A stretch of 39,282 nucleotides of DNA from BS150m-G50 sp964501185 [NCBI: uncultured Bacteroidia bacterium] (lineage in GTDB: Bacteria; CAIWAD01; BS150m-G50): positions 39,465 through 78,746 of the forward strand of contig CAZCRT010000011.1 of NCBI GenBank assembly GCA_964501185.1. Reading direction: 5' to 3'. The notes under the pieces were generated by a model. The model did no database searches and was not told the DNA's origin. It saw nothing but the letters and a program-made list of their open reading frames with translations. A program made the translations under genes and the position numbers. This document shows positions 27,116-35,516 of the stretch, one piece after another (positions within the stretch are counted from its first letter, which is position 1; each line of letters begins with the position of its first letter).

Positions 27116-28512
27116 GATCCCTCTCCTTGTAGAATATCTTGCAATAGCATTTCGTCTTCTATGCGTTGAATAACAGTTGGCTTGATGGGATGGAAATCCC
27201 CTTCCGGTCTCAAGATGTGTGGTGTCACCTCGATTACCAGGTTACTCTGACTGATCTCGTTATGCGTGGAACGGAACAACAGTCCGATCAACGGCAGATC
27301 ACCCAGAAATGGGACCTTATTCACGGTCCGTGTTTTCTTGCGATCCAACAGACCGGCAATGATGATGGATTCACCATCCCGTACTCTGATTGTAGTGGTC
27401 GCAGTACGTTTCTTAATCTGCGGAATATCCTTATTGGGGCCCTTCCAATCGACGATATTACTCACTTCCGGAATAACGGTAGTAGTAATAAAGCCGTCGG
27501 AATTGATTTTCGGAGTTATACGGAGGATGATTCCGACTTCCTCCTGCTTGACAGTTATCTGCTGTGAATTGCCGCCAGCCTGGAATACATAGGAAATCAG
27601 GTCGATCACCTTCAGTTCCGCCTCGCGATTATTCATCGTGGTAACTGAGGAGTTAGCCAGCATGTGCGCCATATGATTACGCAGCATATAATCCAGCGTA
27701 ATATCAAAAGTGCTCAGCTGACGGGAAAAGTGTCCGATATCCTTGAGATCAATCGGCTGGAATGGCATCTGATCCGGTATCTGACCGGTATTGGTTGATG
27801 ATTCCGCAACGATCAATGGGGCGCCGGTAGCCTGATCAACATCGTTTTCAGCAATAATAGTGGTCAGGCTGTTCAGCTTGCTCCAGTCGATTCCCAGCCG
27901 CTCTTCATCATCCACATTGACTTCGATGATGCGTGCTTCCAGGGTAATCTGTGGGGCCGGCCTGTCAACCTGCCGTACTGCTTCCTCGATCTCTGCAATC
28001 ACCTTGGGGCTGGTTCTTACCAGCAGACGATTACCAGATACGTCAACCGTAATATTCTTGGTGAAGTTCACCAGCATTGTGGAGACTTCCTCAGCATCAG
28101 CATACTGGAGATTGATGATGTAAGAGTTCACACCAACTTCCTGATCCAGCACATCAGGATCACCGACCAGGATTGAATTACCAACAATGTCATAAGCCAG
28201 ACCGACGGAGCGTACTACCAGGTTAATAGCCTGATCTGCCGGAACATCGTGCAGATGCAGGGTTACCTTATCCTGATCCTCAACCTCCGGGCCAGTAACA
28301 ATGTTAAGACCTGATCGCTCAGCCAGAATAGCCAGCACATCGGGTAGCGAAGCATCCTGTGCATCCAATGTGACAAGGATGGAGGCCATATCGATTTTTT
28401 CCGGAGCGTCAGCTCCAACCGCCGTGGTAACAGCAGTCTGTCCGTTCTGTCCCCAGACCTGCAGTCCTGAGAACAACAAAACGGTTAGGGAAATAAGTTT
28501 TACCAGTTTCAT
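27112..28512 (-). CDS. pilQ: PilQ, type IV pilus secretin
   Basis: Outer-membrane gate for the pilus. 466 residues: signal peptide, an STN/N0-like domain (about 45-115, SLPDVLAILAERSGLNIVTGPEV), an N1/KH-like domain (about 130-195), and the secretin core (about 200-445) with the ITLEARIIEVN start, VPFLGDLPLIGLLFRS and VIEVTPHILRP. It is short for PilQ because it lacks AMIN domains. GAGGAG ribosome site; 16 nt after the pilP-like gene. The order M-N-O-P-Q is standard for type IVa pili. Confidence 0.95.
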   Translation of the reverse strand: MKLVKLISLTVLLFSGLQVWGQNGQTAVTTAVGADAPEKIDMASILVTLDAQDASLPDVLAILAERSGLNIVTGPEVEDQDKVTLHLHDVPADQAINLVVRSVGLAYDIVGNSILVGDPDVLDQEVGVNSYIINLQYADAEEVSTMLVNFTKNITVDVSGNRLLVRTSPKVIAEIEEAVRQVDRPAPQITLEARIIEVNVDDEERLGIDWSKLNSLTTIIAENDVDQATGAPLIVAESSTNTGQIPDQMPFQPIDLKDIGHFSRQLSTFDITLDYMLRNHMAHMLANSSVTTMNNREAELKVIDLISYVFQAGGNSQQITVKQEEVGIILRITPKINSDGFITTTVIPEVSNIVDWKGPNKDIPQIKKRTATTTIRVRDGESIIIAGLLDRKKTRTVNKVPFLGDLPLIGLLFRSTHNEISQSNLVIEVTPHILRPEGDFHPIKPTVIQRIEDEMLLQDILQGEGS

Positions 28513-28528
28513 CCAATTACTCCTCGGT

Positions 28529-29086
28529 CTAGAAGTTATTTCGTTGATTTGCTCTTTCTTCAGCCATTCGCTTGGAGACCTCTTTCTCCAATGGCAGGAT
28601 TACCAGGCGCCCCTGTGTGCGAACCTGCATCTCTGCCGGTCTAATCTCTATGATCTCGTATTTGCCGTCATCGAAGCTTTCCCCTTCTCTGACGACCAGG
28701 TCCTTACCCTTGAGGCGTATGATTGCGGCAGATACACCCTCACCACCAACAGCCAGAATCGTACTGCTAAGACGGGGCAACTGCTCGTGCTTCTGGGCAT
28801 AGAATTCAGGATTATCCATGAAGCTCAGGTTCATAACTACCCGGGTAAGATCGAGGGGGTCCTTGGCAAGCTTGAAAGTGAATTCAGCCTGACGCGCAAG
28901 GCTCTCCTCAAGTCTGTTTACAGTTTCCAGCAAAGCGACGTCAGTGCCGCCCTCATCCGACTCTATACTTCGATAGAGTACATCTACTCTGTCTTCCAGA
29001 AACCAGGCTCGAAAGCCGAACAAGATCACCGCCAGAGTCAACAGGATCAGTGCCATATTCCAGATGAATGTTTTCAGATTGGTCAT
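28529..29086 (-). CDS. pilP: PilP-like pilus alignment protein
   Basis: 185 residues with one N-terminal membrane helix (about 9-27) instead of the usual lipobox, a coiled stretch, and a C-terminal beta-domain (about 100-170: AVGGEGVSAAIIRLKGKDLVVREGE, reminiscent of HR/PilP folds that contact the secretin). The DPLDLTRVVMNLSF segment resembles a PilP-type linker. Position between pilO and pilQ supports the call; sequence alone is weak. Confidence 0.7.
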   Translation of the reverse strand: MTNLKTFIWNMALILLTLAVILFGFRAWFLEDRVDVLYRSIESDEGGTDVALLETVNRLEESLARQAEFTFKLAKDPLDLTRVVMNLSFMDNPEFYAQKHEQLPRLSSTILAVGGEGVSAAIIRLKGKDLVVREGESFDDGKYEIIEIRPAEMQVRTQGRLVILPLEKEVSKRMAEERANQRNNF

Positions 29087-29093
29087 TACCGCC

Positions 29094-29657
29094 TCAAATA
29101 GTTGACTTGGACTTGATCAGTGTCAGAGTGTTCAGGTGAACCAGAAAATCGTGCTGCTGAATATCTTCCAGCGTACGGGCACGGATCAACTCATCTACAT
29201 CGTTGATAATCCGGTAACCGTCAATTGTAACCATACGATCCGATTTCTCCAGAATTGTCACCAACTCACTGAACTTGGCATAAGTTGTAGTGATCGTCAG
29301 GTGATAGGGAGTCCGAATGAAATTCTCCTCCCGCTTCCTTTTGGCTGCTTCCAGACCCTTCAGGTTGATGCCAAGCTGCTGTGTCAGATCGATTACTTCA
29401 TTCATAAAAGGTACTGACGCATCCTCAGCCAGCGAATCTTCCATGGAGTTGGCCAGATTGCTGTTAATCAACATGGCAACCCGGTCGAGGTTACTGTTAA
29501 GAATCTGGGCTGAAATCAGCTTCTCCTGCTCTATCTGAAGTTCCTGCTCCAGATCAACCAGCTCTCCCGGCTTACCGGGCATCAGTATGGAGTGAATCCA
29601 GTATTGCCAGCCCACAAATAGAACCAAAATCAAAATAGCGATGGTTGTACGTTTCAT
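29094..29657 (-). CDS. pilO: PilO-like pilus alignment protein
   Basis: 187 residues: short cytoplasmic start, one membrane helix (about 6-24), a coiled coil (about 32-65, VDLEQELQIEQEKLISAQIL) and a ferredoxin-like periplasmic domain (about 85-185, PYHLTITTTYAKFSELVTILEKSDRMVTIDGYRI), the standard PilO layout. It pairs with PilN in the inner-membrane ring. Its start lies 70 bp after the pilN stop; I see no gene in that gap. Confidence 0.88.
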   Translation of the reverse strand: MKRTTIAILILVLFVGWQYWIHSILMPGKPGELVDLEQELQIEQEKLISAQILNSNLDRVAMLINSNLANSMEDSLAEDASVPFMNEVIDLTQQLGINLKGLEAAKRKREENFIRTPYHLTITTTYAKFSELVTILEKSDRMVTIDGYRIINDVDELIRARTLEDIQQHDFLVHLNTLTLIKSKSTI

Positions 29658-29727
29658 TTATCATCCCGTTTGCAATTATTGCGTTGCGTTCACATCACTG
29701 ACGACACACCTGAAGGTCGTTCTGAAT

Positions 29728-30336
29728 CTAACGTCCCTCGCGAGTTCGAAAAGCGCGCGGTTTATACCGGTTGAGCACTTCACAGAACACATGGAATTTC
29801 AGGATCGGTTCATCCTGGAGCTTGATCCGCTCCGATTGCTGAAACTTGATGGTGGCAAAGTTCTCGCTGAACAACGGATTTGCGTTCAGGCCATCAACAA
29901 AATCCATAACCTCAAAAACCGGCTCCCGGTTGGGCTTAATACGAGCGATACCGTAGATATTGAGCCTGCCTTTTTCGTACTTCACGCTGGTGATCGCCAG
30001 ATTATTGGTAATTTCCTCACCGAGGCCCTGAAGTTTGCGTGCCCAGAGCAGACGCCCGTTTTCCAGCTCATTCAACCTCATGATATCATCACGGGAAAGC
30101 TGATTGCCGGTCTCGCGCAGGTGCTGGATTTCATCCTTAACTTCCTGCAGCTGCTGCTCTTTAGTGTCGATCAGGTCGAGAAGCCGGTTAGCATGATGCT
30201 GCGCGTATGCCCCAACACCGACAGCAATCAGTGTAAAGATCACCAGAATAATCCAGCGACCCAACTCCATCTGCCGTTGCAGTTTGGTACTCTTGTCCTC
30301 GCCCTTGTTGAAATTGATACGATACTGATGAACCAC
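29728..30336 (-). CDS. pilN: PilN-like pilus alignment protein
   Basis: 202 residues, starting with GTG that shares its G with the pilM stop (TAGTG) and has AGGAG upstream. The N-terminal YRINFNKGE resembles the INLLP PilM-binding peptide. One membrane helix (about 30-48), a coiled coil (about 50-80), and a fimbrial-assembly domain with RLNIYGIARIK. Binds PilM inside and PilO outside the membrane. Confidence 0.9.
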   Translation of the reverse strand: MVHQYRINFNKGEDKSTKLQRQMELGRWIILVIFTLIAVGVGAYAQHHANRLLDLIDTKEQQLQEVKDEIQHLRETGNQLSRDDIMRLNELENGRLLWARKLQGLGEEITNNLAITSVKYEKGRLNIYGIARIKPNREPVFEVMDFVDGLNANPLFSENFATIKFQQSERIKLQDEPILKFHVFCEVLNRYKPRAFRTREGR

Positions 30337-31394
30337 TACTCACTCCTCATGGCTAATCCGACGGAGACGACCATATCGGTGGGATTCAAATCGATTTTAT
30401 CTGCACCCTCAAGGGCACGGAACGGATTATATACTTCCACCGGCAGGTTCATTTTTTCGTTCAGGTGATCGTTGAAACCTTTGAGGTTGGCACCACCACC
30501 ACTTATAACGACCAGATTGAACTGGTTCTGTCCGGTATCCTTGATGTAATAACGCAGGGTCCGGCTGATTTCATCTTCCAGCTCGTCCAGTTTGGTCTTT
30601 TCCTGGATTGCCAGAGCGCCACCCTCATCCGGTGAAGCCCCCTGGAAAGCTGCTACTCCCTGTTCCAGTTTCATTTTCTCTGCAGCAGCATAGTTGATGT
30701 CATGACGTTTGGCCAGATCGTTGGTGAAATGATGGCCACCGATCGGGATATCGCGGCTGAAGATTCGATCCTGACGTCCGTCAACAACAACTGTAGTCTG
30801 ACGGGCACCGAGATTTAGGAATACGATAACCCCTTCCTCAGGATAGTCTTCCAGACCGAAATAGGCATTGACCAGAGCCAGAGCTTCCAGACTCACAGTA
30901 CCGACTTTGAAACCGGCTTCTGTAAGCAACTCCTGGTGGAAGCTGTAGAGCTTCTTACTGCCTGCGGCCAGCAGAATACGCAGTTGCTCAGGGTTCTGTG
31001 GATCCTCCCCCAGAACCTGGAAGTCAATAATAGTGTCACCCTCATCAATCGGCAGATGCTTGCGAGCTTCAAAATTCAATGAAGTACTGAGCTCTTCATC
31101 AGTCATCTGGATTGATTTGATCTCCTTCAGGCTGGTTGAAGCCCCACCGAGTGCGGAAACCAGATTAGACTTCTGCGGCCTGATGTTGAATTTGGAGATC
31201 AGCTGCTTGATTGCAGTGAGTGAATCGACGCTACTCAGCTTGGTCGGATCATAGCTTTCGACCCGCGTGTAAAGTGGCACCTGGTGAGCCCCGATAACCC
31301 GATACCCCTGCTTGAGGTGCTCCAGAAGAACTCCCTTTACAGTGAAAGTACCAATATCGAGTCCCAGAATATGGTTCGATTTACTTCCAAACAT
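30336..31394 (-). CDS. pilM: PilM, actin-like pilus assembly protein
   Basis: Cytoplasmic actin-fold ATPase-like ring component that grips the PilN N-terminus and contacts PilB. 352 residues with phosphate-1 GLDIGTFTVKGVLLE, the central VIVFLNLGARQTTVVV and the adenosine motif VISGGGANLKGFNDHL. First gene of the pilMNOPQ-lipoprotein operon. Confidence 0.96.
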   Translation of the reverse strand: MFGSKSNHILGLDIGTFTVKGVLLEHLKQGYRVIGAHQVPLYTRVESYDPTKLSSVDSLTAIKQLISKFNIRPQKSNLVSALGGASTSLKEIKSIQMTDEELSTSLNFEARKHLPIDEGDTIIDFQVLGEDPQNPEQLRILLAAGSKKLYSFHQELLTEAGFKVGTVSLEALALVNAYFGLEDYPEEGVIVFLNLGARQTTVVVDGRQDRIFSRDIPIGGHHFTNDLAKRHDINYAAAEKMKLEQGVAAFQGASPDEGGALAIQEKTKLDELEDEISRTLRYYIKDTGQNQFNLVVISGGGANLKGFNDHLNEKMNLPVEVYNPFRALEGADKIDLNPTDMVVSVGLAMRSE

Positions 31395-31625
31395 TAAATA
31401 TGTATCCTTCCTCTATCCTCTGACTTGATTTGCAATTATAAGAATCACACGGAGACACAGAGAACAGGAAAACACAAAGCAATAATTCTAAAATGAGATC
31501 CACCAGGTTTTTCAGGGGATTTGCGCGTTTCAAATCCAGAAATCTCAGCAATAACTTTCTCTGTGTCTCTCTGTTCTCTGTGCCTCCGTGTGAGTCTTCC
31601 TGTGTCTATATCAATTTAAGCCAGC
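31395..31625. other. Intergenic region with large imperfect stem-loop element
   Basis: 231 bp between the last minor-pilin gene and pilM. Most of it is the inverted-repeat element at 31441-31597. It should also hold the pilM promoter; I could not define one. Confidence 0.5.
31441..31597. repeat. Inverted-repeat element with 'CACGGAGACACAGAG' arms
   Basis: The 23 bases at 31445-31467 are complementary to 31571-31593 with a single mismatch; complementarity continues imperfectly for about 3 bp outward and about 20 bp inward, around a core of roughly 65 bp. The arm core CACGGAGACACAGAGAACA resembles a purine-rich intergenic sequence that I recall being widespread in environmental bacterial genomes. 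It could be a non-autonomous mobile element or a processed hairpin that also ends the minor-pilin transcript. Confidence 0.8.
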
Positions 31626-33377
31626 CTACTCAATAGGAGGCAGATCGAAATCCGCCCGCTGTTTTTCCCAGGCATCCTTCTCAAACAGCACACGGGATGT
31701 CTCAAAGAGGAGCTGTCCCGATGCGGATGCGGTATTAGGAAAATTGGGTGGCGGAAACTCGAGAAAATTATCGTCGTAATGATAGCGCTTGTCGTATCCG
31801 ATAAAGCGATTACCATAGGGGCCGATCGGTGATCGGCGCACAAAACCACGTCGTTGCTGCACTACGGCACCCCAGAGATAGATATTACCACGCAGGTCAC
31901 TCATATTGGTGTGGCAGGGATGGCCCGCAGGCAAACCATAGGGATTGTCACCACCGCTGGTACAGGAATTGTGCCAGAAGTCAATTTCGAAAACGTTATC
32001 CAGAGCCATGATAGCGGCAGTGATAAGTATGTGTTCCCGGTCGGCAACTCCCTGAACAGCATCGCAATTGGGCAGATTCTGGCCTTCGTTGTAACCACCG
32101 TTCATCGGTGTAAAAGCTACCAGTACATTTTTCTCCGAGACGATTCCCAGACGATTGTGGGAACCTGCCACCGGTCTACCCTTCTCATCTTCAGAGGGAT
32201 TTCCTATCCAGTTCACTCCATCAAAAGCGACATCTTCATACCAGACATCATCAACCAGCCAGATAGTATCGGCAGAGAGAAAACTGACCTGGCCATTCAG
32301 GTGCCCTTCCAGGAACAGCTTCCCATTCAGGGCAACCGTTCCCCGCTGTGGATGAGGCAGTGACAGGAGCTGGCCATACTGATAGTTGCCATCGTGAAAA
32401 ATCGTATCGCCGTCGGGAGTGAAATGATCGTAGAGCCACTGCTCAATCCTGAGATGATTACCGCGAATTCTTATCGTGGTAGCAATTTCCTCCCAGGTAC
32501 CGAGTGAATCGACCAGCACATCCTGTGAATAGATTGGCAGTCCCGCATTCTCCCGCATCACATCGATAGCATCTTCCGGTGGATAGAGAATACCCTGCCC
32601 GTCGGAATTCGGTGGATAGTTGGGTGTGAAGCCGGCGTGGAAAATATCGTAATTGGGATTAGTGCCATTGATCCACATCACATCGGTCTGCGCGGTTGTT
32701 ACCCAACCCCAGAACTGCGGGTAGCCACCTGCCTGGCCGTTGATCTTGATCCAGTCGTTTGAATGCAGACGACCGTAGATGATATCAGCTCCATAAAAAT
32801 TAATGTCGATCTCACCACCGGGATCGTCAGCAGGATTTACCTCTTCATCGGTGAAATACATGAAGTTGGCGAAGTTCTGCAGTTCATAGCTGACCGCAGC
32901 TTTCCGTTCCAGAGTAATGTCCCGTCGCTGGTATGGATCGTAGTAGGTCACCAATCCGTTTACGATTGCATAGAAAGCCGCCTGGGAAGAAACCTCAGGA
33001 TTGATGTACTCCTTGCGCAGCTGCAGATCACGAAAGCCATAAGTGAATTCTATGGTTTCATCATCCAGATGCTGTTCATCCGGCCGGAAAGATTCCAGTT
33101 GACTGATAGCGGGATTTATGGTACCGGAACTGGCGCTTTCAAGTGATGACATGGAACGACTGATAAGATCCGGTACCGCATAACGGGCCAGTACCTCTTC
33201 TGCCGCATACTGCGCGTGCAGTTCAGCCCGACGAAGCAGATACAGGCTCTGTCGACTGCTGGAGTGATGGAGGTAGGCAAAGGAGATGAGTAGCAGCACA
33301 CCAACCATTATTATTGCCAGGAACAGGGAAAACCCGCTTTCAGCAATATCGTGTTGTCTGTTCTGTCGATTTCTCAT
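31626..33377 (-). CDS. Giant minor pilin (PilX-like N-terminus fused to a ~370-residue domain)
   Basis: 583 residues. The leader ends at ESG (Gly15) and the mature protein begins FSLFLAIIMVGVLLLISFAYL, a pilin-type membrane helix without Glu at mature position 5; AELHAQYAAEEVL is typical of PilX-like proteins. Residues about 174-545 are a large extracellular domain shared with the secreted protein at 14825-17059. This is far longer than usual minor pilins (150-250 residues), so it probably sits at the pilus tip as an adhesin or replaces PilY1. Last gene of the pilin-pilT operon, next to the inverted-repeat element. Confidence 0.85.
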   Translation of the reverse strand: MRNRQNRQHDIAESGFSLFLAIIMVGVLLLISFAYLHHSSSRQSLYLLRRAELHAQYAAEEVLARYAVPDLISRSMSSLESASSGTINPAISQLESFRPDEQHLDDETIEFTYGFRDLQLRKEYINPEVSSQAAFYAIVNGLVTYYDPYQRRDITLERKAAVSYELQNFANFMYFTDEEVNPADDPGGEIDINFYGADIIYGRLHSNDWIKINGQAGGYPQFWGWVTTAQTDVMWINGTNPNYDIFHAGFTPNYPPNSDGQGILYPPEDAIDVMRENAGLPIYSQDVLVDSLGTWEEIATTIRIRGNHLRIEQWLYDHFTPDGDTIFHDGNYQYGQLLSLPHPQRGTVALNGKLFLEGHLNGQVSFLSADTIWLVDDVWYEDVAFDGVNWIGNPSEDEKGRPVAGSHNRLGIVSEKNVLVAFTPMNGGYNEGQNLPNCDAVQGVADREHILITAAIMALDNVFEIDFWHNSCTSGGDNPYGLPAGHPCHTNMSDLRGNIYLWGAVVQQRRGFVRRSPIGPYGNRFIGYDKRYHYDDNFLEFPPPNFPNTASASGQLLFETSRVLFEKDAWEKQRADFDLPPIE

Positions 33378-33380
33378 AAC

Positions 33381-34001
33381 CTATCCCTGTACAGTCTGAC
33401 GACTGATTGCTCGATTATAGAGTATTATATTGGGTGCAAAGAAACTGCGTGTGAATTCCTTATCGATCGTATATGTTCCTTCATCAGTCTCGTGCGTATA
33501 ACGAATCATCATTTCAAGCAGGATCATGGCACCGTAACTGCCGGTAGGCAAAAATCGGGAGTTATCAATACGGCCACGGTAGCGGAGTACCTCCAGTCTC
33601 TCACCCGGTCTCAGACGTTTGGGTGGAAAGAGAGGATCCATCAGCTGTGTGTTCAACATGACTCCATCCCATGAATTGGCATGCAGAACATGGTTGACAT
33701 TGAGACCCTGTTCAGTCAGAACAGTATTGACAGTAAAGGAATTGTTACCGTTAACCCGGAACTGGCTTGAATTCTTGATGTACTTCTCAGCCAGACGCAG
33801 ACTCATCTCCCCGTAGGTGTAGATTTCATGCATCTGCAGATCACGCTCGAGCTGGCTCTTTGATTCCAGCAGCGCGACAGCCAGTCCGATAAGGACTACA
33901 CTGCTCATCAACAAAGCCACCGCCAGTTCGACGATGGTGGATCCCCGCTCAGAGCAGGGAGTTGATGGCAGTGCGCAGCGATTCATGTTGCAGCGACCCA
34001 T
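33381..34001 (-). CDS. Minor pilin (PilW-like)
   Basis: 206 residues. Prepilin leader ending SERG followed by STIVELAVALLMSSVVLIGLAVALLES; Glu5 is present, so this is a standard pilin helix. The rest is a beta-rich head (VMLNTQLMDP, PGERLEVLRYRGRI). The start at 34001 has GGGAGG upstream; an ATG at 33986 is possible. It overlaps the upstream pilin gene by 53 nt and is followed after 3 nt by the giant minor pilin. Likely part of the tip complex. Confidence 0.82.
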   Translation of the reverse strand: MGRCNMNRCALPSTPCSERGSTIVELAVALLMSSVVLIGLAVALLESKSQLERDLQMHEIYTYGEMSLRLAEKYIKNSSQFRVNGNNSFTVNTVLTEQGLNVNHVLHANSWDGVMLNTQLMDPLFPPKRLRPGERLEVLRYRGRIDNSRFLPTGSYGAMILLEMMIRYTHETDEGTYTIDKEFTRSFFAPNIILYNRAISRQTVQG

Positions 34002-34395
34002 CTGGTTCCTCCCAGGTCAGGTGAAGTTCAATAACCCATGCCTTTAACGGTAGATTGGCAGTTTCAGGAGAAGTAACGAAAGTTCCCTGCGGTTCAAAGT
34101 TGGCCATAATCCAGTCGGAGCGTAAACGCTTCTGCTTATCCAGCGTGACCGATGGCAGGTGGGGAATGAATATCGGCGTCTGGGTGGCAAAACCACGCAT
34201 CTTCCAGTATTCCATTTCGTTGTGGAGTATTTCGAGCGCCCGCATATGGCGATTGTGCTTGTTGAGCATTTCATGCCCCTGATAGAGAGACTTGATCAGC
34301 CCGAGACTGGCAATCGTGATTATCAGCACTGCAACAATTGCCTGCCAGATAAAAACCGCACCTCGTTCAGATTGTCTCACCTCTACAGGTTTCAT
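33949..34395 (-). CDS. Minor pilin (PilV-like)
   Basis: 148 residues. Leader ending SERG, then AVFIWQAIVAVLIITIASLGLIKSL. Mature position 5 is Trp, not the usual Glu. The globular part has EILHNEMEYWKMRGFATQTP, similar in layout to PilV/PilI proteins. In type II secretion GspK also lacks this Glu and caps the pseudopilus, so this protein may be near the tip. It lies 53 bp downstream of pilT. Confidence 0.78.
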   Translation of the reverse strand: MKPVEVRQSERGAVFIWQAIVAVLIITIASLGLIKSLYQGHEMLNKHNRHMRALEILHNEMEYWKMRGFATQTPIFIPHLPSVTLDKQKRLRSDWIMANFEPQGTFVTSPETANLPLKAWVIELHLTWEEPDGSLQHESLRTAINSLL

Positions 34396-34448
34396 GAGTA
34401 CTCTCTCTCAGCTTATGATACTGTTCTCCAGTTTCAGATCATATACGA

Positions 34449-35516
34449 CTATTGATATTGATCTCCCAGTTCCAGATCAAACAACTTGGCATTTTCAGCA
34501 ATCTGGACTGCATCCTGGCGGGTGATATGCCCTTCACGCACCAGCCGCAGCAGGTCACTATCCAGTGAATGCATACCCTGCTTACCACCTGATTGTATCA
34601 CATTCGGCAGCTGGAAGATTTTATCTTCACGAATCAGGTTACGGATAGCAACATTAGCCAGCATGACTTCTGTGGCCACAATACGCCCTTTGTTATCCTT
34701 GGTCGGCAGTAACCGCTGTGCGATAACTGCTTCCAGTGACTCAGACAACATGGAACGGACCTGCGATTTCTGTTCGGTCGGGAAAATATCGATAACACGG
34801 TCGACAGTTTTCGCCGCACTGGGGGTATGCAGAGTGGCCAGAACGAGGTGCCCGGTCTCTGCAGCGGTCAGCGCCAGCTGGATGGTTTCCAGGTCACGCA
34901 TCTCACCGATCAGAATCACATCGGGATCTTCACGAAGCGCAGCACGCAATGCATTGTGGAATGAGCGCGTAGTAGAACCGATCTCCCGCTGGTTAATCAG
35001 ACAGTTGCGGGAAGAGTGGAAAAACTCGATCGGATCTTCAATGGTAACTATATGTACATTCTTGTACTCATTAATATAGTCCACCATAGCGGCCAGGGTA
35101 GTGGATTTACCGCTACCTGTCGGGCCTGTCAGAAGCACCAGGCCACGATCGCGCATGGAGAGATCCTGCAATACTTTGGCAGGAAGTCCCAGCTCTTCGA
35201 AAGTCGTTACCTTCGCGGGAATTGTACGGAAAACTGCAGCAGTCCCCAGAATCTGCTGGAAAAAGTTAACACGGAATCGTGCCACATCTTCAAGCTTGTG
35301 GGAAAAGTCAATCTCCTGCGTCTCTTTGAATCGAGCCAGCAATTTGTCATTCATGACATCGGCGGCGTATTCATCCATCAGATCCTGGGTCATCAGTGGC
35401 ATGTTGAGTTTCTTCATCGTGCCATGAACCCTGATCATCGGTATAGAGCCGACAGAAAGGTGGAGATCGGACGCGCCCTGATTGACGCTGAAACTAAGCA
35501 GTTCAGTAATATTCAT
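34449..35516 (-). CDS. pilT: PilT, pilus retraction ATPase
   Basis: Hexameric motor that depolymerises pili for twitching and DNA uptake. 355 residues with Walker A GPTGSGKS (131-138), Asp box TIEDPIEF, Walker B ILIGEMRD (201-208), His box TGHLVLATLHT and the C-terminal AIRNLIRE (290-297) that marks PilT rather than PilB. Its start overlaps the pilin stop by one base. The C-terminal part contains one TTGTATCAC copy. Confidence 0.97.
   Translation of the reverse strand: MNITELLSFSVNQGASDLHLSVGSIPMIRVHGTMKKLNMPLMTQDLMDEYAADVMNDKLLARFKETQEIDFSHKLEDVARFRVNFFQQILGTAAVFRTIPAKVTTFEELGLPAKVLQDLSMRDRGLVLLTGPTGSGKSTTLAAMVDYINEYKNVHIVTIEDPIEFFHSSRNCLINQREIGSTTRSFHNALRAALREDPDVILIGEMRDLETIQLALTAAETGHLVLATLHTPSAAKTVDRVIDIFPTEQKSQVRSMLSESLEAVIAQRLLPTKDNKGRIVATEVMLANVAIRNLIREDKIFQLPNVIQSGGKQGMHSLDSDLLRLVREGHITRQDAVQIAENAKLFDLELGDQYQ
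34593..34601 (+). repeat. TTGTATCAC motif in pilT
   Basis: Exact 9-mer; coding strand reads GTG ATA CAA (Val-Ile-Gln) in NVIQSGG. It is the only full copy within the pilus gene block. Confidence 0.75.

Noticed and set aside
28301-29101. 266-codon plus-strand open frame opposite the pilQ start and the pilP-like gene
   Set aside because: Covers the complement of two real genes and their junction; no family signal.
29641-30468. 275-codon plus-strand open frame opposite pilN/pilM
   Set aside because: Antisense to well-supported pilus genes; no recognisable motif or start signal.
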